From NCBI GenBank assembly GCA_903822375.1, contig CAIJOU010000703.1, forward strand, positions 1-8,165: a stretch of DNA of 8,165 nt, in the 5' to 3' direction. This stretch comes from Candidatus Hydrogenedentota bacterium. GTDB taxonomy: Bacteria > Hydrogenedentota > Hydrogenedentia > Hydrogenedentales > CAITNO01. Below, piece by piece: positions 5,770-8,165 of this stretch. The first letter of the stretch is position 1. The number at the start of each line of letters is the position of its first letter. The notes below the pieces were generated by a model. That model had not been told where the DNA came from. It made no database searches and saw only the letters and a program-made list of their open reading frames with translations. The position numbers and the translations under genes are program-made.

Positions 5770-6606
5770 TTACCCCTCAGCGCCGCCGCCCGCCAGACGG
5801 CGGCCGCGGTTGCTGTTTGGTTTTATTCTGAGGATGCGCAGCCCGATTTCCTTGGCCCCCGCCTCATTGCCCATCTGCCGCATGCACCAGCCCTGCCCCG
5901 AAAGCACGTCGAGCAGTTCAAAGTGTTCGTGGTACGCGCAGTAGTGCCTGTTCGGCAGGGTGCGGGTCTCGGCGGTGCGGTAATTGTCCAGCGCCTTTAC
6001 ATAGTCGCCCATGAGGAAGTGAATCTGGCCCCGCAGATAGAACCCTTCGGGCTGGTTGGGGCTGGTTTCGATAATCCGGTTCAGCAGTTCGTCGGCCGCC
6101 TGAAGCCGACCCGCCTCCAGGTCGCGCAGTTTGAGCATGTGCGCCGCGCGGGCGGACAGGTACAGCGCCTCAAAAGGCTCGGCACCCGACCCGCCGGTCA
6201 GCCGGTCGGCCAGCGCCATGGCCGTGTCCCACTGCGACTGCTGATAGGCGCAGTAGGCAAGCCCGAGAACGGCCAGGGGCTGGTCGGGTTTTTCGTCCAG
6301 CACCTCGCCGAACAGTTTGCGAGCGCCGTCGACATGGTTCACCATCAGGTGGGCATAGGCCAGCTCGGTGCGCGCCGCGGTCATGTGAGGCGCCCGGTCC
6401 AGCAGGTTGACAAGCGTTTGCGCCGCCTTGTGGGCCTGCCCCAGGCGCAGTTGGCACCGGCCCAGTTGATAGGCCGCGGCGTTCAGGAACGGGTCCATCT
6501 GGAGCGCCTTGGAGAAATGCCCGAGTGCGGTCTCCGTGTCGCCCTTCATGGCGGCCGTCAGCCCTTCATCATAATAGCTTTCCGCGTTCTCGCCCCCAAA
6601 AGGCAT
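5770..6606 (-). CDS. TPR-repeat protein
   Basis: This 278-residue soluble protein is built almost wholly of tetratricopeptide repeats, helix pairs that make a protein-binding scaffold. About seven units are visible, starting near residues 8, 41, 75, 109, 141, 185 and 220. Typical repeat signatures are GDTETALGHFSKALQMDP (22-39), GQAHKAAQTL (56-65) and GDYVKALDNYRTAE. No signal peptide, membrane segment or catalytic domain is seen, so it probably acts as an adaptor in the cytoplasm with an unknown partner. The ATG at 6604-6606 has AAAGGA (6615-6620) upstream. It lies 40 bases after aroB, with a small hairpin in the gap, and only 7 bases before the unknown downstream gene, which suggests the last two products work together. 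Family sure, function unknown. Confidence 0.88.
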   Translation of the reverse strand: MPFGGENAESYYDEGLTAAMKGDTETALGHFSKALQMDPFLNAAAYQLGRCQLRLGQAHKAAQTLVNLLDRAPHMTAARTELAYAHLMVNHVDGARKLFGEVLDEKPDQPLAVLGLAYCAYQQSQWDTAMALADRLTGGSGAEPFEALYLSARAAHMLKLRDLEAGRLQAADELLNRIIETSPNQPEGFYLRGQIHFLMGDYVKALDNYRTAETRTLPNRHYCAYHEHFELLDVLSGQGWCMRQMGNEAGAKEIGLRILRIKPNSNRGRRLAGGGAEG

Positions 6607-6623
6607 GGTTGGATTCCTTTCCC

Positions 6624-6638
6624 GGCGGCCGGGCCGCC
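6624..6638 (-). other. Short GC hairpin in the aroB-TPR gap
   Basis: On the minus strand GGCGGC-CCG-GCCGCC forms a 6-bp stem with a 3-base loop, starting 8 bases after the aroB stop and ending 3 bases before the AAAGGA ribosome site of the TPR gene. No T run follows, so it is unlikely to stop transcription fully. It could trim or separate the two messages, or affect translation of the TPR gene. Confidence 0.4.
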
Positions 6639-6646
6639 TGTTGAAT

Positions 6647-7756
6647 TCAGCGCAACGTCTCCAGTGCCCCGCGCACCGCGTCCGGTGTCACGTCCGTGCG
6701 GTGAACCACCGCGCCCACGCGGGTTGCCAGCACAAACTTCAGCGTGCCCGCGCGCGCTTTCTTGTCCGTTTTCATGGCCGCCAGCGTCTCCTCCACCGGC
6801 AATTCCGGCCACCGCACCGGCAGCCCGTAGGCCGCGATGCACGCCTCCTGCCGTTCGACAAATGCATCGTCAATCAGTCCCAGGTCCCGCGCCAGTGCGC
6901 CTGCGGCGCACATGCCCAGCGCCACCGCCTCCCCGTGCAGGAAGCGGTCGTAATGGCTGGCCGTCTCGATGGCATGGCCGAAGGTGTGCCCGTAATTCAA
7001 GTCGGCCCGCCGCCCGTGCTCGTGCTCATCCTCGGCCACCACCGCCGCCTTGATCTCGCAGGACCTCACCACCGGCGTCCGCAGCGCATCCAAGTCGCCG
7101 CGCAGCACCGCCGCGGAAGACTTCTCCAAATACTGAAACAGTGCCGCGTCGGCGATTATGCCGTGTTTTATCGCCTCCGCCATGCCTGCGCGCAGTTCGC
7201 GCGGCGGCAGCGTGCGCAGCATGCCCATGTCGATGACCACCGCCGCGGGCTGGTGAAACGCGCCGATCGTGTTCTTGCCCAGCGGATGGTTCACCCCCGT
7301 CTTGCCGCCCACGCTCGAATCCACCTGCGCCACAATCGTCGTCGGAATCTGGATGAACGGCACGCCGCGCATGAACACCGCCGCGGCAAACCCCGCCATG
7401 TCACCCACCACCCCGCCGCCCAGCGCCACCACCACGCCCGACCGGTCGAGCCCGCCGGACAGAAATGCGCCGCAGATTTCGCCGATGCGCTCCAACTGCT
7501 TGCCCGCCTCACCGGCCGGCATCACGTGGGTGACCGCGCGGCGGCCCGCCGCCGCGATCTCCGCCTCCACCCGCGCCGCGTAAAGCGGACCGACATTGCT
7601 GTCGGTCACCAGGCCCACCGCGCCCCGGCCGACACGGCCCAGCACTTCGCGCAGCGGCGAGAGGTCATCCACGCCAATGTGGATGTCATAGGCCCGTTCA
7701 CCCAGGGGCACATGCACAATCGTCGAGGAAAATGCCACAGCCAGTCCTTCGTTCAT
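6647..7756 (-). CDS. aroB: 3-dehydroquinate synthase
   Basis: AroB is the second enzyme of the cytoplasmic shikimate pathway to aromatic amino acids. It turns 3-deoxy-D-arabino-heptulosonate 7-phosphate into 3-dehydroquinate and phosphate, using NAD+ catalytically and a divalent metal, usually zinc. The 369 residues match the family's usual length. The NAD-binding glycine loop GGGVVGDMAGF is at 113-123, the PTT...VDSSVGGKTGVN substrate loop at 138-156, and the metal ligands are E195 (AEAIKHGI), H257 (NYGHTFGHAIE) and H274 (HGEAVALGM). K198 and the lysines near 329-333 are also as expected. The ATG at 7754-7756 is the only methionine before the conserved core, but it has no clear Shine-Dalgarno; a CGGGA/TCCCG hairpin (7761-7775) sits immediately upstream. 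It is the first gene of a three-gene operon. Confidence 0.96.
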   Translation of the reverse strand: MNEGLAVAFSSTIVHVPLGERAYDIHIGVDDLSPLREVLGRVGRGAVGLVTDSNVGPLYAARVEAEIAAAGRRAVTHVMPAGEAGKQLERIGEICGAFLSGGLDRSGVVVALGGGVVGDMAGFAAAVFMRGVPFIQIPTTIVAQVDSSVGGKTGVNHPLGKNTIGAFHQPAAVVIDMGMLRTLPPRELRAGMAEAIKHGIIADAALFQYLEKSSAAVLRGDLDALRTPVVRSCEIKAAVVAEDEHEHGRRADLNYGHTFGHAIETASHYDRFLHGEAVALGMCAAGALARDLGLIDDAFVERQEACIAAYGLPVRWPELPVEETLAAMKTDKKARAGTLKFVLATRVGAVVHRTDVTPDAVRGALETLR

Positions 7757-7788
7757 GCGCCGGGACGTATTCCCGCGCCGGAGCGGCC

Positions 7789-7818
7789 ATTCTAGTCACA
7801 CAGCCCCTCCGGGCGCAA
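7789..7818 (-). promoter_or_regulatory. Candidate aroB promoter
   Basis: On the minus strand TAGAAT (7789-7794) matches five of six -10 bases. A weak TTGCGC (7813-7818) lies 18 bases upstream. Transcription would start near 7782, leaving a leader of about 25 bases that contains the CGGGA/TCCCG hairpin directly before the start codon. Confidence 0.35.
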
Positions 7819-7943
7819 CAGAAGACAGAGAAGGGAGTGCCTGCCATGAGAAGACCACCCGCATGCTGGGGTATAATCCCCGCCGTTTGTGCAGGAACGC
7901 TGCGGGACCGCTGAGGACCATCTTTCGCCAAGGGCATGCTTGG

Positions 7944-7984
7944 GGACAATTGACAATGGACCGTTGACAATTGATAATGAAGGT
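7944..7984 (+). repeat. Imperfect TTGACAAT-type short repeat
   Basis: The motif GACAATTGA/GACAATGGA recurs: GGACAATTGACAATGGACC is followed directly by GTTGACAATTGATAATGAAG. Degenerate strings of this kind occur as dispersed intergenic repeats in various bacteria. Whether this one is repeated elsewhere in this genome cannot be seen here. Confidence 0.5.
7950..7978 (+). promoter_or_regulatory. Near-consensus sigma70 promoter within the repeat
   Basis: A perfect TTGACA (7950-7955) and GATAAT (7973-7978, five of six) are separated by exactly 17 bases, the best promoter match in the window. Transcription would start near 7985 and read rightward. Because the elements come from a repetitive motif, the match may be a by-product of the repeat. 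Confidence 0.45.
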
Positions 7985-8003
7985 TGGGGGAAGGAAAGAC
8001 GTT

Positions 8004-8078
8004 ATGCGAGCAAAACCATATATTCTAGCAGTCTGTGGTAAAAGCCAGCCGAGCCGACAGTATGGTTATAGCTATTAA
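8004..8078 (+). CDS. Possible 24-residue small protein
   Basis: ATG at 8004 opens a 24-codon frame ending in TAA at 8076-8078. AAGGAAAG (7991-7998) lies 5 bases upstream, and the near-consensus promoter at 7950-7978 would start the transcript about 20 bases before the ATG. The peptide is basic and Tyr-rich at the end (QYGYSY), with one cysteine and no clear membrane helix. No family is recognised. So short a frame easily arises by chance; the only support is its promoter and ribosome site. Confidence 0.22.
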   Translation: MRAKPYILAVCGKSQPSRQYGYSY

Positions 8079-8088
8079 TCTGTTCTTA

Positions 8089-8097
8089 TGATACAAT
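8089..8097 (+). promoter_or_regulatory. Extended -10 promoter element
   Basis: TGATACAAT has the TGn extension and a TACAAT hexamer (five of six). There is no good -35 at 16-18 bases, which extended -10 promoters can do without. Transcription would begin near 8104, about 25 bases before the ATG at 8129. Confidence 0.42.
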
Positions 8098-8128
8098 GGG
8101 CGCGTGGTCAACGTGGGAGACGGCACGC

Positions 8129-8165
8129 ATGGCAATGGGACGCGCAAACAAAGGACAGCAGGAAA
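8129..8165 (+). CDS. Start of a right-edge gene, possibly a transposase (partial)
   Basis: The frame begins MAMGRANKGQQE and leaves the window after 12 codons. GGGAG at about 8115-8119 and an extended -10 at 8089-8097 precede it. The MAMGR start followed by basic and glutamine residues resembles the N-terminus of IS1182/IS5-type transposases as I remember them, and the sequence upstream is of lower GC with repeats, as at an insertion-sequence edge. Twelve residues cannot prove this; another DNA-binding protein is possible. Confidence 0.35.
   Translation, partial: MAMGRANKGQQE

Larger units (their letters stand above)
7757..8128. other. Gene-poor stretch between aroB and the right-edge gene
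   Basis: No well-supported gene lies here apart from a doubtful 24-codon ORF (8004-8078). The left part carries a candidate aroB promoter. A TATAAT at 7872-7877 is framed by GGGG and CCCC but has no -35. From about 7944 the sequence becomes less GC-rich, with TTGACAAT-type repeats, a near-consensus plus-strand promoter, and an extended -10 element at 8089-8097. This change in texture fits an accessory or mobile-element border. Confidence 0.5.

Noticed and set aside
5716..7053. Plus-strand open frame across the TPR gene and part of aroB
   Set aside because: Antisense to two well-supported genes; composition is Pro/Arg-rich and it would have to cross their boundary.
6605..7795. Plus-strand open frame opposite aroB
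   Set aside because: His/Arg-rich shadow of aroB, whose motifs are complete on the other strand.
7872..7877. Perfect TATAAT framed by GGGG/CCCC
   Set aside because: No -35 at 16-18 bases, no TGn extension and no gene suitably placed downstream; kept only as a remark.
7698..7970. Minus-strand 90-codon frame overlapping the aroB start
   Set aside because: No family resemblance and it overlaps aroB in another frame; it starts inside the repeat.

Overview
This window comes from a GC-rich bacterial chromosome. It encodes both a membrane respiratory chain and a clostridial-type 2[4Fe-4S] ferredoxin, so the owner probably handles low-potential electrons as well as quinol oxidation. Nothing in the sequence fixes the taxon. 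The gene styles would fit an uncultivated lineage (PVC group, Hydrogenedentota-like or similar), but that is only a weak impression. No rRNA, tRNA or CRISPR array is visible.

Left part (1-3684, minus strand): a four-gene electron-transport operon read right to left. It encodes a multi-pass membrane protein resembling the N-terminal half of CydA (2569-3684), a Tat-anchored Rieske 2Fe-2S protein (2073-2576), a fused cytochrome b6/subunit IV protein (980-2101), and a second, clearer CydA-type protein (1-949). The last gene runs off the window and carries an apparent single-base frameshift. The genes overlap or nearly touch, so they are probably co-transcribed and their products may form one complex. 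A Rieske/cytochrome b pair flanked by two divergent cytochrome bd-superfamily proteins, with no cytochrome c gene and no recognisable CydB in view, is the most interesting feature here.

Middle part (3685-5090): an AT-rich gene-free stretch (3685-4126), a TerB-family cytoplasmic protein on the minus strand (4127-4576), and a divergently transcribed 58-residue ferredoxin on the plus strand (4835-5011). The ferredoxin has a well-formed leader hairpin and possible promoter elements. A strong hairpin lies at 5036-5070, between the convergent ferredoxin and the following minus-strand operon.

Right part (5091-7756, minus strand): an aroB (3-dehydroquinate synthase), TPR protein, unknown 223-residue protein operon, transcribed in that order with short spacers. 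The link from the shikimate enzyme to the other two is not obvious from the sequence.

Right edge (7757-8165): a gene-poor, less GC-rich stretch. It holds TTGACAAT-type imperfect repeats that happen to form a near-consensus sigma70 promoter, a possible 24-codon ORF, an extended -10 element, and the first codons of a plus-strand gene that resemble a transposase N-terminus.
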